Below, piece by piece: positions 1 to 8,397 of a stretch of 64,000 nt of DNA. The stretch is taken from the NCBI RefSeq assembly GCF_030551755.1, contig NZ_JAUPEC010000012.1, positions 60,200-124,199 of the forward strand. The letters run 5' to 3'. Within the stretch, counting starts at the first letter, position 1; each line of letters begins with the position of its first letter. A program made the translations under genes and the position numbers. The notes beneath the pieces were generated by a model. It was given only the letters and a program-made list of their open reading frames with translations. It searched no databases and was not told the origin of the DNA. Origin of the DNA: Pseudocolwellia sp. AS88 (GTDB lineage: Bacteria > Pseudomonadota > Gammaproteobacteria > Enterobacterales > Alteromonadaceae).

Positions 1-1
1 C

Positions 2-160
2 TTACAAGCAAGCGATGTCGATATAGCACCTAACGTAGGTAATGACGAAACGGCTAAATTTATTGATGGAGTTTCTAATAAAGGCGGAGAGCTTTTGATT
101 TTATTAGATGCTGAGAAGATATTGAATGAAGATGAGTGGGAAGATCTTAGCCACTTATAA
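2..160 (+). CDS. CheW-like chemotaxis coupling protein, C-terminal fragment
   Basis: An open frame enters from the left edge and ends at TAA 158-160. The 52 visible residues include a stretch ending GGELLILLDAEKIL followed by an acidic tail, which matches the C-terminal end of CheW proteins (the conserved LLD..K(I/L)L ending). CheW bridges chemoreceptors and the CheA kinase in the cytoplasm. Start and N-terminus lie outside the window. A CheV-like or other CheW-domain protein cannot be excluded from the tail alone, but no receiver domain follows. Confidence 0.7.
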   Translation, partial: LQASDVDIAPNVGNDETAKFIDGVSNKGGELLILLDAEKILNEDEWEDLSHL

Positions 161-200
161 CGATTAACTGCTTTTTATTTGATTGGTTTTTATACTCTAC

Positions 201-242
201 AACCTAAGTTAAAATTCTTTCATTGGATATTTAACTTAGGTT
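201..242. terminator. Bidirectional stem-loop between convergent genes
   Basis: AACCTAAGTTAAA (201-213) and its exact reverse complement (230-242) form a 13-bp stem with a 16-nt loop. It lies between the cheW stop and the end of the convergent response regulator, so it probably ends transcription from both sides. There is no long T tract, so the strength is uncertain. Confidence 0.6.
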
Positions 243-279
243 AATTAATGATTTATCACCGCATGTAAATTCTCTTATA

Positions 280-723
280 TTATTTAGGTAGCTCTGAAGT
301 TAATACCCAATAATAATTTAGTTCTATCATTTTTTTCGAAAAATCTTCAAATTGTAATGGCTTAGTTACATAACCACTGGCTCCTAACCTATAACATTCT
401 TTAATTTCAGGTGCTGTAGTTGATGTACTAATCATTACTACTGGTATATCTTTTAAAGCATCATCATTTTTAATAATTTTAAGTGTTTCTATACCACCTT
501 GTCGTGGCATTCTAATATCTAGAAATACGATATCAGGTCGTGAATATCTTTCTTTGTCTTCGTAAGGTGATTGATTTCGTAAATATGCGATTGCTTGCTC
601 ACCATCTAGTACATGGTCGATAGAATTTTTAATATTAAATTCATGAAAAGCGTCCAGCATCAGCTCAGCATGATCTATATTATCCTCAACCATTAGCCCC
701 GAAATTGCTTTAAAGTTATTCAT
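280..723 (-). CDS. Single-domain response regulator, Rcp1-like
   Basis: 147 residues, essentially one receiver domain. The acidic pair E14-D15, phospho-acceptor D69 (VFLDIRMP), the conserved Thr/Ser after VVMIST and Lys121 (VTKP) are all present, so it should be phosphorylated. The long loop before the acceptor (DGEQAIAYLRNQ, then about 14 residues) is typical of the Rcp1 family that pairs with phytochrome-type kinases. No output domain is present, so it likely acts by protein contact or as a phosphate relay. It lies 57 nt downstream of the receiver-kinase gene on the same strand and is probably cotranscribed with it, making that kinase the likely partner. Confidence 0.88.
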   Translation of the reverse strand: MNNFKAISGLMVEDNIDHAELMLDAFHEFNIKNSIDHVLDGEQAIAYLRNQSPYEDKERYSRPDIVFLDIRMPRQGGIETLKIIKNDDALKDIPVVMISTSTTAPEIKECYRLGASGYVTKPLQFEDFSKKMIELNYYWVLTSELPK

Positions 724-780
724 TTTATATCCTTTATTTATTTCTATATTATCGTCAGACGTAAACGTCTTGAAACTTGA

Positions 781-1848
781 TTAATCTTTTATAAAGTTGA
801 GTGTGAAAAGGCTGCCTTTGTCTATTTCTGATTCAACTTTAATACTACCGTCATGTTTTTCAATAATTCTTTTAACAATACTTAAACCTAAGCCAGAGCC
901 GTTGTAACTATTTTTATGTGCAAGACGTTTAAAGGGGGTAAATATTTCATGGGATTTGTCTGTGTTAAAACCTATTCCATTATCTTTAACAGATATTTGC
1001 AGTAATTGATCAGTTTCCTCAAATGAAATAGTGATCACAGGAGAATTTTCGTTAAATTTAATACTATTGCTAAATAAATTATGAAAAAGTAAATGCAATA
1101 ATGTGGCGTTACCACGAAATTTAGGTAAGCTTTTTTCAACGTTAATAACAAACTCCTTATCAACTGATGCTTTTAATGCAGCCGATGCTTTACTTATGAC
1201 TCTATTCATATCGACTACTTCGTCAGACTTTAAAGTGTATTCCATAGCTAGATAGTGTTGCAGGTCATCAACAAGCTGATGGATTTCTGCCGTACTGTTA
1301 TTTAAATATTCGAATAGGGTTAATTCCCCAGGCGTGAGTTCAAGCCTTTCTTCTAAGTCTAACTTGAGAATGCTTGATACGCCTTTAATACGAATAATTT
1401 GACCATTAAAGTCGTGAGACAAGCTAGAACAAAATGCTTTCATATCCTTATTATAGGTTTCAATTTCACGTTGATGCTTCCATCTATCTATTGCATATCT
1501 GCAGGTACGAAAAAGCAGTTGAGGTGAAATATCATCTTTGGATATGTAGTCTTGAATGCCTTTATTTAATAAGGTTTTTGCTATTTGCAGGCTATTAATT
1601 GACGTTAAAATAATGATGGGTACCGGAAAACTTCGAGTCGCTAACCATTCAACTGTTTGCTCTAAAGGCGAATCAGGCAAGTTTAAATCACATAAACAAG
1701 CATCAAAACGTTCTGTTAGTAGTAAACGATTACCTTCTGCAAGAGAGCTTGCAGCTATAATATTAACATTAACCTCAGTTATTGATTCTAATGCATCCGT
1801 TATAACGTCTAGATGATCAGAGTTATCTTCAATAATTAAAATGTTCAA
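781..1848 (-). CDS. Receiver-histidine kinase hybrid
   Basis: 355 residues. N-terminal receiver domain (about 1-120) with E7-D8, acceptor D54 (LCDLNLP) and K104; then a dimerisation/phosphotransfer helix with the H-box SSLSHDFNGQI (His145); then an HATPase_c domain (about 245-355) with N-box HNLFSNSIKFNE, G1 box VKDNGIGF and G2 box GSGLGLSIVKRI. There is no membrane segment, so it is cytoplasmic and driven by the phosphorylation state of its own receiver rather than a ligand domain. The H-box is close to the phytochrome-kinase type. It heads a two-gene unit with the Rcp1-like regulator and is divergent from the REC-GGDEF-EAL gene, with 160 nt between them for both promoters. Confidence 0.88.
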   Translation of the reverse strand: MNILIIEDNSDHLDVITDALESITEVNVNIIAASSLAEGNRLLLTERFDACLCDLNLPDSPLEQTVEWLATRSFPVPIIILTSINSLQIAKTLLNKGIQDYISKDDISPQLLFRTCRYAIDRWKHQREIETYNKDMKAFCSSLSHDFNGQIIRIKGVSSILKLDLEERLELTPGELTLFEYLNNSTAEIHQLVDDLQHYLAMEYTLKSDEVVDMNRVISKASAALKASVDKEFVINVEKSLPKFRGNATLLHLLFHNLFSNSIKFNENSPVITISFEETDQLLQISVKDNGIGFNTDKSHEIFTPFKRLAHKNSYNGSGLGLSIVKRIIEKHDGSIKVESEIDKGSLFTLNFIKD

Positions 1849-2008
1849 TAGATGGTCGTCCCTATTCGTTCTGTTTAGTAAAAAAATGCTCTATTTTGTA
1901 AATATAGTCTAAAATTAATTTAATACTTAGCGACATCAATTTTTTTATAAAAAATGTTAAAAATAAATTTATGTTGAAAATTTGTTTTATTTTGACTTGG
2001 AGCTATAA

Positions 2009-3727
2009 ATGCGAATATTGATTGTTGATGATAACGTGATAGATATAGCCCTTGTAAAAAGAGAACTAGACTCCTCATTGCTATGTGACTTTTCTATCAA
2101 AACATCTATTTCAGTGTCTGATGGTTTAAAAAAATTAGAAACAGAAAGCTTTGACGTTATTCTTTTAGATTATGAAATGCCTGAAATAGACGGCATAGAA
2201 ATGATTATTGAAATCCGCTCAAAACCTAACCTGGGTAACACTGCTATTATTGTTGTAAGCGCCTCGTTAGATTCTAGCGTTGCGCTAAATTGTATTGAAG
2301 TGGGCGCACAAGACTTTATTCCCAAAAGTAGTATTACTCAAGTAAAGCTTTATCAGGCCATTATTCACTCTCGAAAGCGTTTTGAGATGGAACAGAAAAT
2401 GTACGAAAGTTATTTGTCTGTTAAAACTATGGCTGAAAAAGATCCATTGACAGGTTTACACAATCGTTATTTCTTTGACGAAAACTTACAAATGATGATT
2501 GCTGCAAGCAAACGCTCTAATACGGCGATTGGTATGTTGGCACTCGACTTGGATAATTTTAAACATATTAATGATTCGATGGGACATGAAGCGGGAGATT
2601 TGTTGTTAAAAGAAGTGGTTGCACGCATAAAAAGATGTTTAAGAGTTAATGATGGTTTTGCTAGGTTAGGTGGCGATGAGTTTGCAATTACGCTTTCTAA
2701 TATCAATGCAATTAGCGAAATTAACATGGTAACAGACCGTATAACTGACGCGTTTAAAGAGCCATTTGAGCTTTCAGGTAAAAATGTAATTTGTACTGTG
2801 AGTATTGGAGCTGCTTTATATCCAAATGATGCACCTAGTGGTAGTGAGCTTGTAAAGTGTGCAGATATTGCTATGTACAGAGCAAAACAAGGTGGTAAGA
2901 ATGGCGTTTGTTTTTATGAGTCTCATTACCAAGCGGAGTTTAACCGTCGTTTTACTATTCAAAACGATATTATGGATACATTAGCGGACTCTTCTTTTAG
3001 GCTTTTTTATCAACCTATTTTTTGTGATCAGGGAAAAGATATATTGGGTTTTGAGGCTTTGATCCGTTGGCCTGACATTGCCAACTCTCACTTCCCTGAT
3101 ATTTTTATTCCTATAGCTGAAGAAAGCCGATTGATTAATGATATTGGTATTTGGGTGATTAGAACTGCGATAAAACAGTTATCAGTCTGGCATAAAAAAT
3201 ATTCTGAAAACTTGTCTATGTCTGTCAACATTTCACCTATGCAGTTACATGATGGCGCTTTACTCGAGTTATTAAAATCAATAACAAGTGAATATAATAT
3301 CCGTCCTGATTTAGTCACTCTTGAAATCACTGAAACTGCTTTACTAGAACATAACGACATAACAGTAAAAACGCTTAAAGACTTATCTGCTTACGGGTTT
3401 AAAATAGCCTTAGATGACTTTGGCATGGGATATTCATCCATATCACACCTCACTAATTTCGTGATTGATACTGTAAAAATAGATAAATCTATGCAGCCAA
3501 CAGACGCTGATGATGATAAAAGAAAAAATTTACTTGAAGCTCTTGCGATGATGCTAATACAACTTAACTTTAAAGTCGTTGCTGAAGGTGTTGAAACGGA
3601 AGAACAATTGTCTTTATGTAAAGCACTGCATATCGATTTAATCCAAGGCTATCTACTGAGTGTGCCTATGTCAGCAGAGCAAGTAGAAATACAATTAAAC
3701 GCTGCCTTTCATAGTGAAATAGCATGA
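2009..3727 (+). CDS. REC-GGDEF-EAL c-di-GMP signalling protein
   Basis: 572 residues. Receiver domain 1-120 with D7-D8 and acceptor D54 (LLDYEMP); GGDEF domain about 140-305 with intact LDLDNF and GGDEF (221-225) and an inhibitory-site RxxD (RVND, 212-215) exactly five residues before it; EAL domain about 320-565 with EAL (349-351), VNISP, EITET, DDFGMGYSS and VAEGVET. Both catalytic domains look complete, so it could make and break c-di-GMP under control of phosphorylation. It is the first gene of a same-strand run with the two histidine kinases downstream (47 and 42 nt gaps), which are the obvious phosphodonor candidates. Confidence 0.92.
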   Translation: MRILIVDDNVIDIALVKRELDSSLLCDFSIKTSISVSDGLKKLETESFDVILLDYEMPEIDGIEMIIEIRSKPNLGNTAIIVVSASLDSSVALNCIEVGAQDFIPKSSITQVKLYQAIIHSRKRFEMEQKMYESYLSVKTMAEKDPLTGLHNRYFFDENLQMMIAASKRSNTAIGMLALDLDNFKHINDSMGHEAGDLLLKEVVARIKRCLRVNDGFARLGGDEFAITLSNINAISEINMVTDRITDAFKEPFELSGKNVICTVSIGAALYPNDAPSGSELVKCADIAMYRAKQGGKNGVCFYESHYQAEFNRRFTIQNDIMDTLADSSFRLFYQPIFCDQGKDILGFEALIRWPDIANSHFPDIFIPIAEESRLINDIGIWVIRTAIKQLSVWHKKYSENLSMSVNISPMQLHDGALLELLKSITSEYNIRPDLVTLEITETALLEHNDITVKTLKDLSAYGFKIALDDFGMGYSSISHLTNFVIDTVKIDKSMQPTDADDDKRKNLLEALAMMLIQLNFKVVAEGVETEEQLSLCKALHIDLIQGYLLSVPMSAEQVEIQLNAAFHSEIA

Positions 3728-3774
3728 AATAAACACCTAGAGTGTTCCAAACAAATAAAACGGATTAATATCTA

Positions 3775-4989
3775 ATGGAATCTATATTACTTGCTGAGGA
3801 GGAATTACGCCTCAGTGCATTATATGAATACAATATTTTAGATACTGAAAATGAAGAGGTTTATGATCAGTTAACTGAGCTTGTCGCCAATATCTGCGAT
3901 ACGCCAATTGCTTTGATTTCAATAATTGATGAAAACAGAGAGTGGTTCAAATCTCGTTATGGACTTCCCGACTGTGAAAAGCCTAGAGGTTGGACTTTTT
4001 GTGACGAAATAAATTTAAACGAAGGCGTTTTTGAAGTTAAAGACACGTTAAATGATGATCGGGTGGCTTATCCACCATTATTAAAAGACGGAACTCAAGT
4101 GATATTTTATGCTGGTGTTCCCATTATTAATGCTGAAGGTTATCACATTGCTACCTTATGTGTACTAGATCGTCAGCCAGCTTATTTACGTGACGAGCAG
4201 AAGGTGCAATTAAAAATATTAGCGAAACAGGTTTTGTATTTATTAGAGTTAAGAAAAAGCCATTATGTGAAAGAAAAATTACTACGCCAATCTATATTAG
4301 ATGCAAAAGAATTAGAGAAAAAAAATAAGCAGCTTGAGCAGTTTGTTTATACGGTTTCTCATGATTTGAAAGCACCTTTGATCACTATTTCTGCTTTTGC
4401 AAAGACTTTAGCAAAAGAGCTTGAAGCGAGCACTAATGAGAAACAAAAACATCGCTTTACTCGTATACAAGAAAATACATCACAAATGGGTGGGTTACTC
4501 ACTGATCTTTTAGAATTATCACGTGTGATGAGCCAAGTTATTAAAAGGGAATTATTAAATACAGAATTAATTGTTAACAGTCAATTGCAAGAATTGAAGG
4601 GAGATGATGAGCATATTAATTTTATTGTTGAATCTCCACTTGAGTATATATTTGCGAACAAAACACTACTATCACGCTGTATTTTAAACGTTTGTAATTA
4701 TGTTATTCAAAATAAATCGCCAGATAACGTTTTAAATGTACAAGTTGCTACAGTAGATCATGGTTCGCATATCTCCCTGGTTATTGTTGATAATGGGTTA
4801 GGTATTGCTGAAGAAGATCAAGAACGTGTTTTTTGTATCTTCGAACAAGTAGAAAAACAAAAAGGTACAGGAATGGGATTATGTATTGTGAAAGCCGCAA
4901 TGGAGAAACATGGTGGTGAAATAAAGCTCACTTCTACTTTAGGTATTGGGAGCCAATTTGAATTAAAATTTCCCGTTATTACCGTTTAA
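3775..4989 (+). CDS. GAF-domain sensor histidine kinase
   Basis: 404 residues, soluble. GAF domain at about 22-160 (start ALYEYNILDT, with the PIALISIIDENREWFKSR core), coiled linker 165-190, HisKA with FVYTVSHDLKAPL (His196), then an HATPase_c domain with G1 VDNGLGIAEED and G2 GTGMGLCIVKAA. The N-box region (RCILNVCNYVIQNK) is weak but keeps its Asn. The H-box region is clearly paralogous to that of the kinase at 5607-7037. The next gene encodes an ethylene-receptor-type membrane domain; in plant ETR1 a membrane domain, GAF and kinase form one chain, so this protein may be the kinase half of a split receptor (inference). Confidence 0.9.
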   Translation: MESILLAEEELRLSALYEYNILDTENEEVYDQLTELVANICDTPIALISIIDENREWFKSRYGLPDCEKPRGWTFCDEINLNEGVFEVKDTLNDDRVAYPPLLKDGTQVIFYAGVPIINAEGYHIATLCVLDRQPAYLRDEQKVQLKILAKQVLYLLELRKSHYVKEKLLRQSILDAKELEKKNKQLEQFVYTVSHDLKAPLITISAFAKTLAKELEASTNEKQKHRFTRIQENTSQMGGLLTDLLELSRVMSQVIKRELLNTELIVNSQLQELKGDDEHINFIVESPLEYIFANKTLLSRCILNVCNYVIQNKSPDNVLNVQVATVDHGSHISLVIVDNGLGIAEEDQERVFCIFEQVEKQKGTGMGLCIVKAAMEKHGGEIKLTSTLGIGSQFELKFPVITV

Positions 4990-5031
4990 GAAACACAATA
5001 AAAAACAAAGTACTGAATTAAAGGAATAACT

Positions 5032-5580
5032 ATGAATGAATGGCTTCAACAATTTGCCAACCCTAACTTTATGCCTCATGGGCATTGTTACTTGTGGCGT
5101 CCTGATATCCTTTGGACACATGTAATTTCTGATGCCGTAATAGGCATTGCGTATTATGTTATTCCTATTGTATTTGGTTTACTTATTATGAAAAGAAAAG
5201 GCGTATTGCCTCATAAAGATCTTTTTGCTTTATTTACCGCTTTTATCTTTTTTTGTGGTACTACTCACTTTGTACAAATATATATTACTTGGTATCCAAT
5301 GTACGAATATCAGGGCTGGCTTAAAATGTTAACCGCATTTACCTCTATTTTGACAGCACTTGTACTTGCTCCGAAATTACCTCAATTACTTAAATTTTCA
5401 ACACTTGAAGATGATTATAGAAATAATCTAAAAGAGTTAGAGACTTTAAGAATTAAAAATGAACAAATGAATGCCGTATATTCTGCAACTATCCGTAGAG
5501 AGCAAAAGGTTATCGAACTACAGAAAGAAATCAATGATTTGATGACTGAAATGGGTAGAGAGAAACCTTATGATGTCTAG
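5032..5580 (+). CDS. Free-standing ETR1-like ethylene/copper-binding membrane domain with coiled-coil tail
   Basis: 182 residues. After FMPHGHCYLW there are three predicted membrane helices at about 31-52, 62-86 and 93-116. Helix 1 carries D34 and Y41 (DAVIGIAY), spaced as D25/Y32 of plant ETR1; helix 2 carries I72, C75 and H79 (FIFFCGTTH), spaced as I62/C65/H69, the residues that hold Cu(I) and ethylene. This domain is normally fused to GAF, kinase or cyclase modules; here it ends in a charged, coiled-coil-like tail (about 122-178). It sits between two histidine kinase genes (42 nt after one, 26-32 nt before the other). It probably senses through copper or a small ligand and works through a neighbouring kinase; ligand identity is not shown by sequence. 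Confidence 0.85.
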   Translation: MNEWLQQFANPNFMPHGHCYLWRPDILWTHVISDAVIGIAYYVIPIVFGLLIMKRKGVLPHKDLFALFTAFIFFCGTTHFVQIYITWYPMYEYQGWLKMLTAFTSILTALVLAPKLPQLLKFSTLEDDYRNNLKELETLRIKNEQMNAVYSATIRREQKVIELQKEINDLMTEMGREKPYDV

Positions 5581-5606
5581 CTTTAGCCCTCTTAGATTAG
5601 AAGTAC

Positions 5607-7037
5607 GTGCTGATGAATATTAAAAACCTGATATTAAGTACGCTGTTATTGTTTTTGATTACATTAGAGGCGTTGATTGCCTTAGATTATCTCGCCCAAG
5701 AAAAAGAAATGCGAATTAAACGTATTGAAATTTATCAAACAATTATCGAACTACAAAGTCAGATTGGTTATGTTGGTCTTATACATAATTTCAAAAATTA
5801 CATGTTAAGACCACAGCAAACAAATTACCGAGACAGAGCTATTGTGAACTACAAAATGGCTTCAAAACAAGTAGCTTCACTAGAGATTATGGGAGACGAA
5901 CTCATAGGTGATTTTCGTATGCCTGAAACACGAAAGATGTTGAATGCCTATAAAAGTCGGCTTGATAAATTACCAGAGCTGATGATAAATAATGTGTCCG
6001 CGCGCGAATTAGATCAATTTGTGAAGTTTAATGATTTACCTTCTCGTAACGAAATTGAACAGATTTTTAGACAGTTTTCGGATGCATTAAATGCGAAAGC
6101 TACAAGGGTACTTTATGGTAGTTTAATTGCTTGTTTAGTTATTTTAATCTTTTTGATAGTAACGATTTCTCTTATGATCCGTTCTTTGTTTAAAGAGCAA
6201 AGAGAAGCACTAGCAACCAGTAATAAACTTAATGCTGAATTAGAAGAAAATAAAATTAAAATAGAATGTTCTCAAATCGTGCTGTTGAATGTAATGAAAG
6301 ATGTTGAGAGTGAAAAGCAGGAGGCGTCACGATTAAATAAAGAGCTTATTAGTAAGAATAATGAGATGGAACAGTTTATTTATACGGTATCTCATGATCT
6401 TAAATCTCCACTCGTTACTATTAGTGGCTTTGCTAATAAGCTAAATACAGAGTTAGCTGACACTTTAACTGAACGGCAAACCCACAGATTAAATCGGATT
6501 ATAGACAACATTAATAATATGGAACGTTTACTTTCTGATTTATTAGAGTTATCAAAAATAGTTCAGCAACCCATAGTGATTACTGAGGTTGATGTAAAAC
6601 AGATCATTTTAGAACAGTCGCAAGTACTTGAAGATGTCATTACTGAGAGCGAAGCAACGATTAATATAGCTGACAGTTTTCACACAGTTAAGGCGAACGA
6701 GCGGTTACTGTCAGAAATTATGTTAAACTTATTGAGTAACTCAATCCGATACAGAGAACCAAGTCGGAAATTAGTGGTTGATATTTATTCATCACAAACC
6801 GATAAGTCTACCATTATTCATATTAAAGATAACGGGATCGGTATAGATCCAAAATATCATGATCTCGTTTTTGCTATTTTTGAACGGTTATCTACAAATG
6901 AAGGAAGCGGTGTTGGTTTAACTATCGTTAGAACGATTATGGAAAAACATAAAGGTAGAGTTTCATTAGAATCAAAGCTAGGTGAAGGTTGCCATTTCTT
7001 ATTAGAGTTCCCTAATCATGAAACAGATCGGTTTTAA
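5607..7037 (+). CDS. Membrane sensor histidine kinase
   Basis: About 476 residues. Two candidate starts, GTG 5607 and ATG 5613, differ by two codons; an AGAAG motif lies upstream of both. TM1 about 5-27, extracytoplasmic helical sensor 28-167 (CHASE3-like in size and helicity, not firmly assigned), TM2 about 168-192, a coiled linker to 250, HisKA with FIYTVSHDLKSPL (His263), HATPase_c with N-box LNLLSNSIRY, G1 IKDNGIGIDP and G2 GSGVGLTIVRTI. It is the last gene of the signalling run and paralogous in its kinase core to the GAF kinase, suggesting duplication within the cluster. No receiver is fused; the REC proteins on either side are plausible targets. Confidence 0.88.
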   Translation: MLMNIKNLILSTLLLFLITLEALIALDYLAQEKEMRIKRIEIYQTIIELQSQIGYVGLIHNFKNYMLRPQQTNYRDRAIVNYKMASKQVASLEIMGDELIGDFRMPETRKMLNAYKSRLDKLPELMINNVSARELDQFVKFNDLPSRNEIEQIFRQFSDALNAKATRVLYGSLIACLVILIFLIVTISLMIRSLFKEQREALATSNKLNAELEENKIKIECSQIVLLNVMKDVESEKQEASRLNKELISKNNEMEQFIYTVSHDLKSPLVTISGFANKLNTELADTLTERQTHRLNRIIDNINNMERLLSDLLELSKIVQQPIVITEVDVKQIILEQSQVLEDVITESEATINIADSFHTVKANERLLSEIMLNLLSNSIRYREPSRKLVVDIYSSQTDKSTIIHIKDNGIGIDPKYHDLVFAIFERLSTNEGSGVGLTIVRTIMEKHKGRVSLESKLGEGCHFLLEFPNHETDRF

Positions 7038-7078
7038 CCTGTTTGTTCACTCTAGATCTGTTCAATATTTTAACTGAT

Positions 7079-7112
7079 ACCTTTAAATAGACATTAACGC
7101 CTATTTAAAGGT
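7079..7112. terminator. Stem-loop shared by convergent genes
   Basis: ACCTTTAAATAG (7079-7090) pairs with CTATTTAAAGGT (7101-7112), a 12-bp stem with a 10-nt loop. It abuts the stop codon of the minus-strand GGDEF gene and follows the kinase gene on the plus strand, so it likely serves both. Neither side has a strong T tract. Confidence 0.55.
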
Positions 7113-8030
7113 TTATGCACAAGCATTTCTACCCAGTTTTTTAGCTTCATATAATTGTTTATCGGCAATGGTAAATAATTCTTCATTGGTAGGTAATGTT
7201 CTTAAAGAAGCAACGCCAGCACTAATGGTAACAATATGATGTGGCGAGCAAATATGAGGTGTTTTTTGTGCCATAACGGCAGATATAATTTTATTGGCGA
7301 CGAGTTTTGCACCGTTAATGTCTGTGTCAGGTAGAATCAAAACAAACTCTTCTCCGCCATAACGCATTGCTGAGTCAGTAGGGCGAAGTATCTGAGACTT
7401 TATAGTTTGTGCAATATTAATTAAACACTGATCTCCTTGCTGATGACCATATTTATCATTGTATTGCTTAAAATAATCTAGATCTAATACGACAATAGCT
7501 AAATCTTTTTGAGTTCTTAAAGCTAAGGCTAATTGCTCTTTATAAATGTTATTATAATAACGTCTATTACCTAGGCCAGTTAAACCATCAAAGTAAGCTA
7601 GTTCGTTCTGGGCATCAGATTTTAATTTTAGTTGTAAGTGCGCCTGAATACGTTTTATTAATGTTTGAGGTATAGCAGGTTTAGCCACAAAATCAGCTCC
7701 ACCGGCTTCCCAGCAAGCAATCTCATCTTCAACGGTTTCCAATGTAGTTGAAAATATAATAGGGCAATTGCCCATTTCAGGCATAGATTTAAGTATTTTA
7801 CAGGTAGCGTAACCATCCATAGAGGGCATAACTACATCCAATATGACCAAGTCTGGAGGTGTTTCTTTACAAAACTCAATCGCGTCTACGCCAGAATGAA
7901 CTTCATATATATGTTCAAACATTCTTAACGACCTTGCTAAGATTGCCGTGTTAATTTTATCGTCATCCACTAAAAGTATTTTAGCATTAAGCACATCTAG
8001 TGATGACAAATTCGTTGTAGAACTTTGCAT
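7113..8030 (-). CDS. REC-GGDEF diguanylate cyclase (PleD-like)
   Basis: 305 residues from the start chosen here. The frame is open to an upstream ATG at 8228, but the ATG at 8028-8030 is preceded by GAAGG at good spacing and lies just before the receiver domain, while the extra 66 residues resemble no domain. Receiver: LLVDDDK, acceptor in VILDVVMPSMDG, then KP. GGDEF domain: LDLDYFKQYND, RYGGEEFVL and an RxxD (RPTD) five residues before GGEEF. It should synthesise c-di-GMP when phosphorylated and be product-inhibited. Convergent with the kinase at 5607-7037, so it probably has its own promoter facing the OmpA-lipoprotein operon. Confidence 0.88.
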   Translation of the reverse strand: MQSSTTNLSSLDVLNAKILLVDDDKINTAILARSLRMFEHIYEVHSGVDAIEFCKETPPDLVILDVVMPSMDGYATCKILKSMPEMGNCPIIFSTTLETVEDEIACWEAGGADFVAKPAIPQTLIKRIQAHLQLKLKSDAQNELAYFDGLTGLGNRRYYNNIYKEQLALALRTQKDLAIVVLDLDYFKQYNDKYGHQQGDQCLINIAQTIKSQILRPTDSAMRYGGEEFVLILPDTDINGAKLVANKIISAVMAQKTPHICSPHHIVTISAGVASLRTLPTNEELFTIADKQLYEAKKLGRNACA

Positions 8031-8317
8031 CTTTTTACCTTCTTTTAATAAGCTTTTCTCTGATGTTTTTTTGAAGCAATGTGTAAAAAGCAGCAGAGCA
8101 ACTTCGAAACATAGTTGTTTTTTTATATTGTGTGCTAAGAGCTCATTTTTATTTATTAGCAGGTAAGTATCTGAATCAAAGCTATTAAAATCATGTGAAC
8201 TCTTCATGATTATCGCTTTAATATTCATCCTACGTTAAAAAAATGTTAATGTCTTCAGCTTTTAAGTGATTTTTAAACACTAATTTATTTACTAAAACAA
8301 ATAAATATTAATTTAAT

Positions 8318-8347
8318 TGTGACTTTTCAAAACTAGCTACCGTCTAA
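8318..8347 (+). promoter_or_regulatory. ECF-type promoter P1 of the sigma-factor operon
   Basis: TGTGACTTTTC (8318-8328), a 12-nt gap, then CGTCTAA (8341-8347), 50 nt before the ATG at 8398. The same two blocks with the same 12-nt gap occur at 12635-12664 and on the minus strand at 15742-15771. The CGTC-type -10 is typical of ECF sigma factors, and an ECF gene is the fourth gene of this operon, so autoregulation is likely (inference). Confidence 0.75.
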
Positions 8348-8397
8348 CCTTGTATTAAATATATAACCTTACTTGTTAACTAATAAAGAGAACTAAA

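Noticed and set aside
8031..8228. N-terminal extension of the REC-GGDEF protein
   Set aside because: The ATG at 8030 has a good ribosome site and sits at the domain edge; the extension has no domain character.
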